A stretch of 24,362 nt of DNA from NCBI GenBank assembly GCA_040182905.1, contig JARQWU010000155.1:1-24362 (forward strand). Reading direction: 5' to 3'. A program made the position numbers and the translations under genes. Origin of the DNA: Barthelona sp. PAP020 (Eukaryota; Metamonada: BaSk clade). Every line of letters begins with the position of its first letter. Position 1 is the first letter of the stretch. The notes under the pieces were generated by a model that made no database searches, had not been told where the DNA came from, and saw only the letters and a list, made by a program, of their open reading frames with translations. Positions 8,701 to 14,366 of the stretch are shown here, piece after piece.

Positions 8701-9887
8701 CAAATTATTCTTCATTATTTTGTCTTGATTGTATGATTGAAGCTCAAGCAAATCATAAAGCATTTTGTCAAATATTTGCAGAAAACAATTTTATATATTT
8801 TGATAAATTTCTAAACGGTTCAATAGATTATGGTCTCATGTGTGGAGATTGTCAAATTGTTAATCCTTTACCAGAAGACCCCTTCAGAATTGTTGTTATT
8901 CCAGATAAAAGAGATAGACATTATTTCAATAGAATCGATTGGTTTTCTTTAAATAAAACAACTTTAACTCATTCAAGATGTTTATCTTCTCCTACACCTT
9001 CTACTCTTAATAAAAACAACAGCAATCTTCATTTAACCAATAATGCTGTTCATAATACAAGCGTTAAGAGCACAGGAGCTTTGTATGTGCATCATCAAAA
9101 AGGTTTGAGTTTGGACATGTTTGATTTGGTCAGTGTTCCTTCTTCAGATATGTCAGATGATGGTGTTCAAAATGGATTCTTGAATGATAATATGGTTCAA
9201 GATGCGGTATTTTTAAGATTGATGGTTAGAGAAGCTCCAAATTTGAGTATGAATCGATTCGATCATGTTGAGCTCAATCTGATTCCTACCGTTGTTAACA
9301 TTTCTGATCTATTTTTATCCGGCTTGAAATGTTTCTTTTATTCTTCTAATATTCTTGAATTTGAAGATTATCACAACGTCCTACCTCAATTGGGATATCA
9401 AAAGGGTATGTTAAGAGAAAAAAATAATTTCAAATACACAACAAACAAAAATGTAAAAAATGAGGAACTAAATGAAGAACCTGTGAATGAAGTTTTCGTT
9501 AAATTTTTGAAGATTACTCCAATCAAGTCATTTGTCACTTACAAACATCTTAAAGACTTTGTTCCTCTTGGTGAAGTCTCTACTTTTGGCAATGATACCC
9601 TTTGGGATGAAAGACACTTCTTGGATTTCAATGGTCTCAAGATCAATTTGCGTGCGATTATATACCAAAATACTCAGTGTAGTTTTCTGGAAATATATAA
9701 TAAGTTGCAAGGAGATATCGTCAGACAAGTTTTGTTTCCTGTAGCCAAAAAGTTCAGTGTTCATAAATTGAAAAGGATGTTTGGTGTGAATGATTCAGAA
9801 ATCAGTGAGTTGAATGAGCAGATTGACCTACAATCTGAGCAATTGGAAAAGGAACAAAGAGATAAAATTCTCAATGGTTGGCGTTGA
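2712..9887 (+). CDS. Bridge-like lipid transfer protein, FMP27/Hobbit/SABRE (BLTP2) type
   Basis: This 2391-residue protein has an N-terminal membrane anchor (about 2-24, LGYITLIAIIILLPYILGF) followed by a long run of beta-rich repeats. That layout is typical of rod-shaped bridge-like proteins that move lipids in bulk between the ER and another membrane. Two landmarks point to the FMP27/Hobbit/SABRE class. SIDWWDMVRFM around 1012-1022 (Trp1015, Trp1016, Asp1017) matches the family GFWDK segment. The C-terminal KFLKITPIKSFVTYK from residue 2264, followed by LDFNGLKINL, matches the conserved end. The length fits: human BLTP2 is about 2235 residues and yeast Fmp27 about 2600. The ATG at 2712 is the first in-frame ATG and sits just before the anchor; the open frame before it has none. 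An acidic, serine-rich insert of about 1420-1620 contains an RS tandem repeat. Csf1/BLTP1-like identity is possible but less likely given the length. Confidence 0.75.
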   Translation: MLGYITLIAIIILLPYILGFLVSTVLTKYTPFTVHIHKLTFLTASQIEINYFNKSLRLKIGSIGYGISLIQWIMQRKPQLFYVKINSLLIEGNFDELIENLRSFEYLMDKSDSDMIEKDNTTILSSRQFKYIKILTRLTNSIRFTINSSCLRFIGASKSFKELLFTLRFQFDFHIDETNNSFIGSHCLETLFESDVLCCEEFKCSGGISIGVEKPLAVDIELLIDEPCLRFTDDLFIIIDKGMELITLLKDKNIIKMNFNEDTRRTNEIESTLNEKKDKRYNNDIWMLDSPNPSTTIEVKSKSSSNGRKRQISLLNKLKLHFLLNLRKPRINLDFTEMKLDFSLDKLFIEAYSSSIAIQLKDMLILFDQYKCIYLQSMELATNAGFLFDFSTYDSIDIDFSTINLFLTSNIIERVIELANESNIINHLENFLDLKNEEQESMKELNNEENISIDWYETYENIDKFLEMFKLLPFVDISLENLNFVIVSDTKIYGKQNYCINLQKFNIDNQLKMTFEKFELFQKSQHYKVKLCLLEINNFVSSMINNTDYKFLHLNINELNINTGTSSVLCIIETILHLTSLVNIDMYAESSSIFYLPLKHFKINLDGKIQTFKINLLCNQDTSFSILAENVEILPDRINGVHLQNIDLIKNKFNFHSTYQLLQSLLIKDCRIRVNDYEVTLIRVSDLMIGFGDIVSFKTPLIFGSLLDLKFNLQYDLNLGPHLDNFIECINIILNSIYRYDEEFSPIPHLGIFVNSAELLLLDDPMDAFQRISDNLKELAKKKSKTDNISDIFDEYRKLLKMFPNSLAKTSKLSPAVKIVLNKISFINEPLDWFFDTSKIKSWVDSRERSPEKNPYLTYLPFNIKVSLQNLSMKLIDYPAMINLKKLNAEGIMMIVDCITTDTYKYKHKHILTARRSMIKDGEKIIFKDGNTNENLFKQHFFPSQHTYDRQYVITIEKNHLPVYTYLDVLVSIINVKVYFHFGQFLSLMSLSKILDRIIPPGFGRFYAPYSSIDWWDMVRFMIRLKLNCKVKNFTFTLVNNIEPFNEKENSIKLKIKNINLTNFDRTKCVKRNICMKHSPYLNDYPLKHSFFIDMTRMVAFLEKDAQPFIILPKMVLGVDITFIGDENNLKQSQYFPWPSCKHTIKPKLNDLYEYMRSEGFNIDIKAISFDGNVVNHFGDTIQLGLAHINKNHMCLDLETKHIKILQKIIRFLEYQTHITYDLPLHRHYKRLPEGRNLAQQIKKISCVFESDTTSFHFSHRNDQESVVGYLTNMIFSMQMFQLRHPKDITMMKWEFDPALVLFLKTLKVQLIHHGIDLNNNLNSSRITTEINNICLNLSFEEIEKFREQSNFSSYASFIEVVNSFPSLAKIESIFHLSNVKDENSVNMELTQDSFVGRERAKTVPHWKNELIDASAIKAKKFENNNDEFLARKRSISDTKLPKIKELSRIDSFDPLEHFESVTMDGFNKLSPIIVRNTPNKTLEDIVFDTESVESENEQDIDSFMENELSSARSRSRSHSRSQSRSRSRSRSKSRRGSIFDDKETQIVGSKHRHSTSDTLPLPDEENFDIFFESESSDEEDKKQYEINFVPTIKGIFSDLLLNNDDRNDSYENFELNNLDNYTFEIPLVIPHVRDRLPKDIEGIFGNIVIDDIKIHLSEKAQDCMIVWAEEVLTLLPIPYDAVGRFFKKFKNVDPEHDLIKIPIENMFSQRYNYQINTLQILVQPTEKKSEKLGTILMGCHTFTGILWMEGPNVTPIDVGILDKYFLQNSGGSKHLKHFKKLKYLHPIHIENRCDVFKFENSYQTKYFVEKGDFFSSMLLNSVLTDFFILLSGTLSPITFIGDVNILRTGDFSHVPSYHEISNRFDVCLAFVNGIPRKEWSLSGDRIYKGKKYIESVERLSKHYLPVTLAKLINFARIFNSMEVNHDNFEEVMNFLILTPSKIKFIFDQPSLSLLWSIYRDIWFYTGENIENLNNFQKYRHFKQSPLPPYKKPPLPTNYSSLFCLDCMIEAQANHKAFCQIFAENNFIYFDKFLNGSIDYGLMCGDCQIVNPLPEDPFRIVVIPDKRDRHYFNRIDWFSLNKTTLTHSRCLSSPTPSTLNKNNSNLHLTNNAVHNTSVKSTGALYVHHQKGLSLDMFDLVSVPSSDMSDDGVQNGFLNDNMVQDAVFLRLMVREAPNLSMNRFDHVELNLIPTVVNISDLFLSGLKCFFYSSNILEFEDYHNVLPQLGYQKGMLREKNNFKYTTNKNVKNEELNEEPVNEVFVKFLKITPIKSFVTYKHLKDFVPLGEVSTFGNDTLWDERHFLDFNGLKINLRAIIYQNTQCSFLEIYNKLQGDIVRQVLFPVAKKFSVHKLKRMFGVNDSEISELNEQIDLQSEQLEKEQRDKILNGWR
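7248..7307 (+). repeat. 12-bp tandem repeat, five copies, encoding an RS-rich stretch
   Basis: Five consecutive 12-bp units resembling AGAAGTCGATCA run in frame through the lipid-transfer protein gene, with changes at a few positions. They encode RSRS, RSHS, RSQS, RSRS and RSRS, then KSRRGS, at about residues 1513-1538. The unit is read in a single frame, so copy-number change would add or remove four residues without a frameshift. The surrounding insert is serine- and acid-rich and probably disordered. Confidence 0.9.
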
Positions 9888-10004
9888 AAATATATGCTTT
9901 CATCATTCCATACTTCATTTCTTTTGCCACTTTCACATAAAACAACAAAATCATCTTCTTTTTTTAGATTTTAGATAAAAAAAAACCAATTTTTGACTGT
10001 ATAT
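9888..10004. other. Convergent 3' spacer between the lipid-transfer and NAD kinase genes
   Basis: 117 bp separate the two convergent stop codons. The spacer must hold both 3' untranslated regions and poly(A) sites. It is rich in T runs and A runs, but I see no canonical AATAAA on either strand close to a stop and no clear hairpin. Confidence 0.5.
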
Positions 10005-11756
10005 TTATGTTTCTTTTTTAGCAAAACTTTCGTAGCTTGATGATCTGTCCAATTCATTAGAATCATTTTTTTTATCTTTTTCTCCTTTATCCCTACGTTC
10101 ACCCAGTTTCTTCCATGGTTTTTGTATGGCTCTCTTATTCCATAACAATTGATTTGCCAAGGAATTAAACCAATCAGCTGTTTGATCAATTTTGACAATG
10201 GTTGGTGCTGGCCATTTGGATGTATGAACAACCAATCTATCACCAGGTCTCAATTCCTTTCTATCTCTACCATCAAAAACACAATACACATTTTCAATTG
10301 TGTTATTATCCACTCTACATTCAATAATTGAAGTTGCTGGAAGTACCATAGGTCTAAAAGCAAGACTTTGTGGACACATGGGTGTGATCAAAATTCCTGG
10401 TACAGTTGGATGAACACAAGAACCACCTGCACTTAAAGAATATGCTGTTGAACCTGTCGTTGTTGCTACCAAACAACCATCACCCACAATTCTAGTTGCG
10501 TAAACACCATCAATATGTAGGTCAACGTTACAAATATATGGACAACTACCAATACCCTTTCCACGACGTTCAGTATGGATCCAAAATTCTCTTGATCTTT
10601 CCACGGTAACTTCGTTAAAAACACAAAACTGTTCAGGCAGTTCATTTGGCCCTTGGTCGTAACGAATAAGTGAACAAATTAAACGATTTCTCAATGTGGT
10701 AAGAAATTTACCTTTTATTATGGACTTCAAACTTTCAAAAATGCTATCAACAGTGAATGGAGTTAAAAAACCCATGGACCCCATGTTTACTGGAAAGATA
10801 GGGGGAACACCCATTCCAAAAATTTGAACCGCCCAAAGAACTGTCCCATCACCGCCTAATGTTATGATGAAATCTATATTAGGGCCTTCATCGTCATAAA
10901 TTAAGATTGGATTCAGCACTTTGACATCCAAATTCTCAAATTCGTCAATGACCATGCTTTCCACAAAAACGTTTATATTTTGCTTTCCCAAGAACTTTAC
11001 TAATTTTCTTGATAGATCCAGCGCATCTTTATCATTGGGTTTCTTCACCAAAAGACAGGTTTGAACTGGTGTATTCCAAATAATCTTACGTGAGCTTTGT
11101 GACACAACACCAACATGTCTGATCGTCGATAAATCATCAACAACCTTGTGAGGTATGGCGCTATCTCCTAACTCTATAAAAGGGTCAACTAAATCTTCAG
11201 CATCATCCAAATTAAATTCAGAATTTATTTCTTTTCTTCTAATCAGTCGAATACGTGTTTTAGAAGGAGTTGGAGGTGGTAAATATCCATTTTCTTCTTC
11301 TTCAAAAAAATCGCTCAGCGAATCGCTCAAAGAATCGCATTCAGATGCACAATCAACAGTTGGAATAGGTGCTAAAGGCAAAAAACCATCAGGAATCGAT
11401 GTAAATTTGGATTTTGGTGGATTTTTTCGTTTATCTTCAATGATGCCGTTAATACGAACAATAGAATGGTCACGTTTCGAAGGAGGATTATGCCAAAAAT
11501 TGTCACATTCAAAACAAAAATAATCATTGCAATCATAACAAAAGAGTGAAGCTTCCATTACTTCACAAATGGAACAGAAAGGATTTCTTTTTATTTCTGT
11601 ATTTAAAGGCTTTGAATTATCATCAGTAATTTCTAAAGTTAATTCATTAGAATTATCATCAATCTTTACTCCATATTCTTCTTTCCATTCATAAGGAATA
11701 GATCCAGCAAATGATGAAACATGATTTAATCGGGGTGAATTAAAATATTCAGACAT
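10005..11756 (-). CDS. NAD kinase with N-terminal B-box-like zinc finger
   Basis: This 583-residue enzyme should phosphorylate NAD+ to NADP+ with ATP. The kinase domain (about 215-545) is complete. It has GGDGTVLWA from 301, with the catalytic Asp303 in GGDG, NMGSMGFLTPF at 324-334 and FNEVTVER with Asn381/Glu382. GDGCLVATTTGSTAYS follows at about 425-440, then HPTVPGILITPMCPQSLAFRP (about 449-469) and the DWFNSLANQLLWN end seen in animal NAD kinases. Upstream, at 61-97, is a zinc-binding pattern of Cys61, 64, 73, 76, 81, 84 and His89, 97, which resembles a B-box. Between the two lies an acidic, proline- and serine-rich linker (about 110-200). The C-terminus is basic and charged. The start is the first ATG of an uninterrupted frame that includes the finger, so the fusion does not depend on splicing. 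The gene is divergent from Elf1 with 75 bp between start codons. Confidence 0.92.
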   Translation of the reverse strand: MSEYFNSPRLNHVSSFAGSIPYEWKEEYGVKIDDNSNELTLEITDDNSKPLNTEIKRNPFCSICEVMEASLFCYDCNDYFCFECDNFWHNPPSKRDHSIVRINGIIEDKRKNPPKSKFTSIPDGFLPLAPIPTVDCASECDSLSDSLSDFFEEEENGYLPPPTPSKTRIRLIRRKEINSEFNLDDAEDLVDPFIELGDSAIPHKVVDDLSTIRHVGVVSQSSRKIIWNTPVQTCLLVKKPNDKDALDLSRKLVKFLGKQNINVFVESMVIDEFENLDVKVLNPILIYDDEGPNIDFIITLGGDGTVLWAVQIFGMGVPPIFPVNMGSMGFLTPFTVDSIFESLKSIIKGKFLTTLRNRLICSLIRYDQGPNELPEQFCVFNEVTVERSREFWIHTERRGKGIGSCPYICNVDLHIDGVYATRIVGDGCLVATTTGSTAYSLSAGGSCVHPTVPGILITPMCPQSLAFRPMVLPATSIIECRVDNNTIENVYCVFDGRDRKELRPGDRLVVHTSKWPAPTIVKIDQTADWFNSLANQLLWNKRAIQKPWKKLGERRDKGEKDKKNDSNELDRSSSYESFAKKET

Positions 11757-11831
11757 CTACATGTGAAATTGTATACAAAAAAAGTTTTTGTTTTTTACAT
11801 TTTTTTTTATCCTTCTTTTTTCAATAATTAA
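11757..11831. promoter_or_regulatory. 75-bp divergent spacer between NAD kinase and Elf1 genes
   Basis: Both start codons face away from this 75-bp stretch, so it should contain both promoters. Its Elf1 side is a series of long T tracts ending in TTTTTTCAATAATTAA directly before the ATG. Poly(dA:dT) tracts of this kind commonly exclude nucleosomes. No specific factor site is recognisable. Confidence 0.5.
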
Positions 11832-12353
11832 ATGGGTCGTAGGAAATCAAAAAAAGTCCAAAAAGCAAAACCAAAAAAAAGATTGCCGAATAGATTTGAT
11901 TGTCCAAGTTGTGATTATCCTGCAAGTGTGTTCATTGAAAAAGATATTTTAAAGTGTTCTAATTGCGGTTTACACTTTGATTTCAAGAGTCAATATCAAG
12001 GAAATTACAAACTAAAATTTACACATCCAATTGATTTTTACTATGCTTATTTGAAGGTCAGAAACGAAGGTAATGCTATGGGTTACAATGCAATGTTTAT
12101 TGATGAAGAGCAAGCAGAAATATTGAATGAAAGATCTCGTTTTATCAATGGAGAAAGGGCTTTAAATTATGATGAAGCTGAAGAACTTCGTAATGCTGAT
12201 GATATTGGAGATGAAGATTCTGATGAAGATTTAGATGACGAGGAAGAAGAAGAAGAAGAGATTGTAAAAGGTGGTTTGGATCAAACAAGGAAGGATGAAA
12301 TTCAGAAAAAAGAAGACAATGAATTTGAAGATTCATTATTTGATGATTTATAA
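11832..12353 (+). CDS. Transcription elongation factor 1 (Elf1/ELOF1 family)
   Basis: This 173-residue protein starts MGRRKSKK, the signature basic N-terminus of Elf1/ELOF1, a small factor that rides on elongating RNA polymerase II and assists transcription through nucleosomes and transcription-coupled repair. A four-cysteine zinc ribbon follows, with CPSC at 24-27 and CSNC at 42-45. After it comes the family segment HPIDFYYAYL at 65-74, which corresponds to 'EPVDVYSDWID' in animals. Residues about 123-173 form a very acidic tail (DEDSDEDLDDEEEEEEE). Animal ELOF1 lacks such a tail, but fungal Elf1 has one. The overall length is therefore nearer the fungal form and a little longer. No intron is seen. 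Regulation cannot be read beyond the shared short promoter region with the NAD kinase gene. Confidence 0.9.
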   Translation: MGRRKSKKVQKAKPKKRLPNRFDCPSCDYPASVFIEKDILKCSNCGLHFDFKSQYQGNYKLKFTHPIDFYYAYLKVRNEGNAMGYNAMFIDEEQAEILNERSRFINGERALNYDEAEELRNADDIGDEDSDEDLDDEEEEEEEIVKGGLDQTRKDEIQKKEDNEFEDSLFDDL

Positions 12354-12875
12354 AGGCATTTTAACAAACTTGAACACACTTTTTTCTTTTAAATTCTCAA
12401 ATATCTAACGATATGATCGAAGAAATTTCAAAGAATCAAAAAGGTGAACTTAAAAAAGATTGATTGGTTTTGCAAATAACTAGAATACAACATTTTTTCA
12501 AGAGTTGTTGTTATAATATTAAAAAAATGTTGAAAAACAAATATTTTGAACAAAAACTCATAAAAACTAATTTTTTGGAATGGAAAAAACTCATCTTTAG
12601 CAATTCACCAAAAAAGGCAACAAAACTTGTTTTTCAAAAAAAAAAAAGGAGGTTCTCTCATCATGCCACATTACAACATATTTTTGAATTATCAAAAATC
12701 AGAATATTTGGTGAATGAAAATCTTCGAAACAAGTAAACTTTATAAATCATTTTATTATTAATATTTTAAGATATAAGACAAAACATACAATAAAAAAGA
12801 AGTTTCCAAGAAAAACAACAATTGGTTCAAAAAACAATCCCAAAAAAAAAAATTCCTTTTTTTCATATTTCATCA
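12354..12875. other. Spacer of about 520 bp between Elf1 and RRN3
   Basis: Both flanking genes run on the plus strand, so this holds the Elf1 3' end and the RRN3 promoter. It is much longer than most spacers here. It contains small open frames: a 16-codon ORF starting at the ATG near 12414, a 63-codon ORF at 12527-12718, and a 24-codon ORF starting near 12664. It also has a 12-base A run near 12640. I recognised no protein, tRNA or small-RNA motif on either strand. Confidence 0.45.
12527..12718 (+). CDS. Possible small ORF, 63 residues, no recognised family
   Basis: This is the ATG-initiated part of an open frame in the long Elf1-RRN3 spacer. The product is lysine-rich (MLKNKYFEQK at the start, then FQKKKRRFSHH in the middle), which is also what random AT-rich sequence gives. 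It has no zinc ligands, signal peptide or membrane segment. The long A run inside it codes for the lysines. It may be a real small protein, but a chance ORF within untranslated sequence is more likely. Confidence 0.12.
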   Translation: MLKNKYFEQKLIKTNFLEWKKLIFSNSPKKATKLVFQKKKRRFSHHATLQHIFELSKIRIFGE

Positions 12876-14219
12876 ATGATATCTGATAATATTCGAAAAA
12901 TATGGATGAAATATGTTCAAGAAGAACATTTAACTGAACGAAAATTAAGATATTTGGAAAATGAAGTAAAAAATGTAATTACTTCAGATATATCACATGT
13001 TAGACCAGTCTATGAATGGTTAATTGAGCAAAGTATGCCTCAAATAATTGAGGAGTATCATTCTGATTGGTCTGATTCAGAAGATGAAGATGAACAGCAA
13101 CAAAAACTAAACGTTCCTTCTTTACATACAATAAATAATGTTTCTGAATTGATTATTTTAATGGTTAAAGTTGTACCAACCAGTTTAGAAGTTTTATATG
13201 ATGTTGTAAGTGATTCAAAACCAATCAGTTCTCAAAGATTACCATTTTTTATTAATTATGTTACCTTATTGTTAATATTGATTGAAAAATTGGTGAAAGT
13301 TCGAAGAAATTTTTTACAGATATTAATTTCACTCTTTCTCAGTCTGGACGTCGAAATATCGTTGGAAACAGATGAAGATGATCATGAAAAGAACAAATTT
13401 ATGGATGAAATGGCGTTAAAATTAGATGAATGCTTGATTTTGATGTTTGAATTTATGGAAAAGTTTCAAAGAATTCAAAAGTTGGGTGAAATTTTTGATC
13501 TTTTAATTGAATGCTTTGATAAGCTAATTTTACAAACATATGAATGCAAGTTTACACAATTCATTTTGTTTTATGCTACTGTTTTGGAACCTTCGTTATC
13601 AGAACAATTTATTGTTGATTTGCTGCAAAAGAGTCTTGACCCCAACTACATTGAAGCAGAACGCGTTTCTGAAATAAGCAAACAATCAATACGTCGTCTT
13701 AGATTAGCGTATTTAACATCATTTTTAGCAAGACAAGGAGATTTATCCGTTGAACTTTTGACACAATCAATGAAGGTCTTAGATTCGTATCTAATTCAAT
13801 ATGTTCAAAATTATGAAAAAATTGCCATGCAAAACTCTTTGCCAACCATTGGAAATCATCCTTTATTTTATCAAGTAACTCAGGCATTAATGTATATTTT
13901 CTGTTTTAAATTAGAAGCGTTAAAAAAGGTGGAAAATTTTGAAGAATTTTTGGATAGTTTACAACTCGATTCTGTTTTTAATTCAAAACTTAATCCTTTA
14001 ATTGTCATATTTTCCGAAGTTATTGAAGTATTTGGTGAAGTAACTGAAGAGCTAAATTGGTTGAATTTGGAAGACATTATCGCAAATAATGATGCAAAGG
14101 TTGTTCTTCCAAGTTCTTCTGATCTTCAAAAATTTTTAACTGTTTTCTTTCCATTTGACCCCTTGTTATTAAGGAAAAGTTCAAAAATTATCAAAAACAG
14201 TTACCAAAGTTGGAATTGA
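12876..14219 (+). CDS. RNA polymerase I initiation factor RRN3 (TIF-IA)
   Basis: RRN3 bridges RNA polymerase I to promoter-bound core factor and is the growth-regulated switch for rRNA synthesis. The product is 447 residues of helical repeats. The recognisable parts are in the C-terminal half: FTQFILFYATVLEPSLSEQF, RRLRLAYLTSFLARQGDLS (family 'AGNYIGSFLARAKF'), HPLFYQVTQALMYIFCF, LNPLIVIFSEVIEVF from about 372, and FFPFDPLLLRKSSK from 424 (family 'FFPFDPCVLKRSKKF'). An acidic loop, SDWSDSEDEDEQQQ, lies at 63-76; yeast and human RRN3 also have an acidic or phosphorylated loop. The protein ends 18 residues after FFPFDP, so it lacks the C-terminal tail of the roughly 650-residue human protein. 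The ATG at 12876 is the first in frame; the open frame before it, back to 12822, has none. Confidence 0.85.
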   Translation: MISDNIRKIWMKYVQEEHLTERKLRYLENEVKNVITSDISHVRPVYEWLIEQSMPQIIEEYHSDWSDSEDEDEQQQKLNVPSLHTINNVSELIILMVKVVPTSLEVLYDVVSDSKPISSQRLPFFINYVTLLLILIEKLVKVRRNFLQILISLFLSLDVEISLETDEDDHEKNKFMDEMALKLDECLILMFEFMEKFQRIQKLGEIFDLLIECFDKLILQTYECKFTQFILFYATVLEPSLSEQFIVDLLQKSLDPNYIEAERVSEISKQSIRRLRLAYLTSFLARQGDLSVELLTQSMKVLDSYLIQYVQNYEKIAMQNSLPTIGNHPLFYQVTQALMYIFCFKLEALKKVENFEEFLDSLQLDSVFNSKLNPLIVIFSEVIEVFGEVTEELNWLNLEDIIANNDAKVVLPSSSDLQKFLTVFFPFDPLLLRKSSKIIKNSYQSWN

Positions 14220-14366
14220 TTCATTTGTTAATGATCATTTATCAATCGTTTATCAAGCAGTTCAAAGCATTTTAGTCCTGGAGTCGCGAATTCTACTTAT
14301 CCGACAAACATAAATTTGCATTTTCTTTTTTCTTTGTTTTTTCTTTGAATAACAAAATGTACCTAT
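14220..14366. other. Convergent 3' spacer between RRN3 and the Kelch gene
   Basis: 147 bp between convergent stop codons hold both 3' ends. It includes a short, slightly more GC-rich piece (around 14275-14300, CTGGAGTCGCGAATTC) followed by a T-rich tract. No hairpin or canonical poly(A) hexamer stands out. Confidence 0.45.

Noticed and set aside
12822-12875. Upstream extension of RRN3 by 18 residues
   Set aside because: It too would start at TTG; the first in-frame ATG is 12876.
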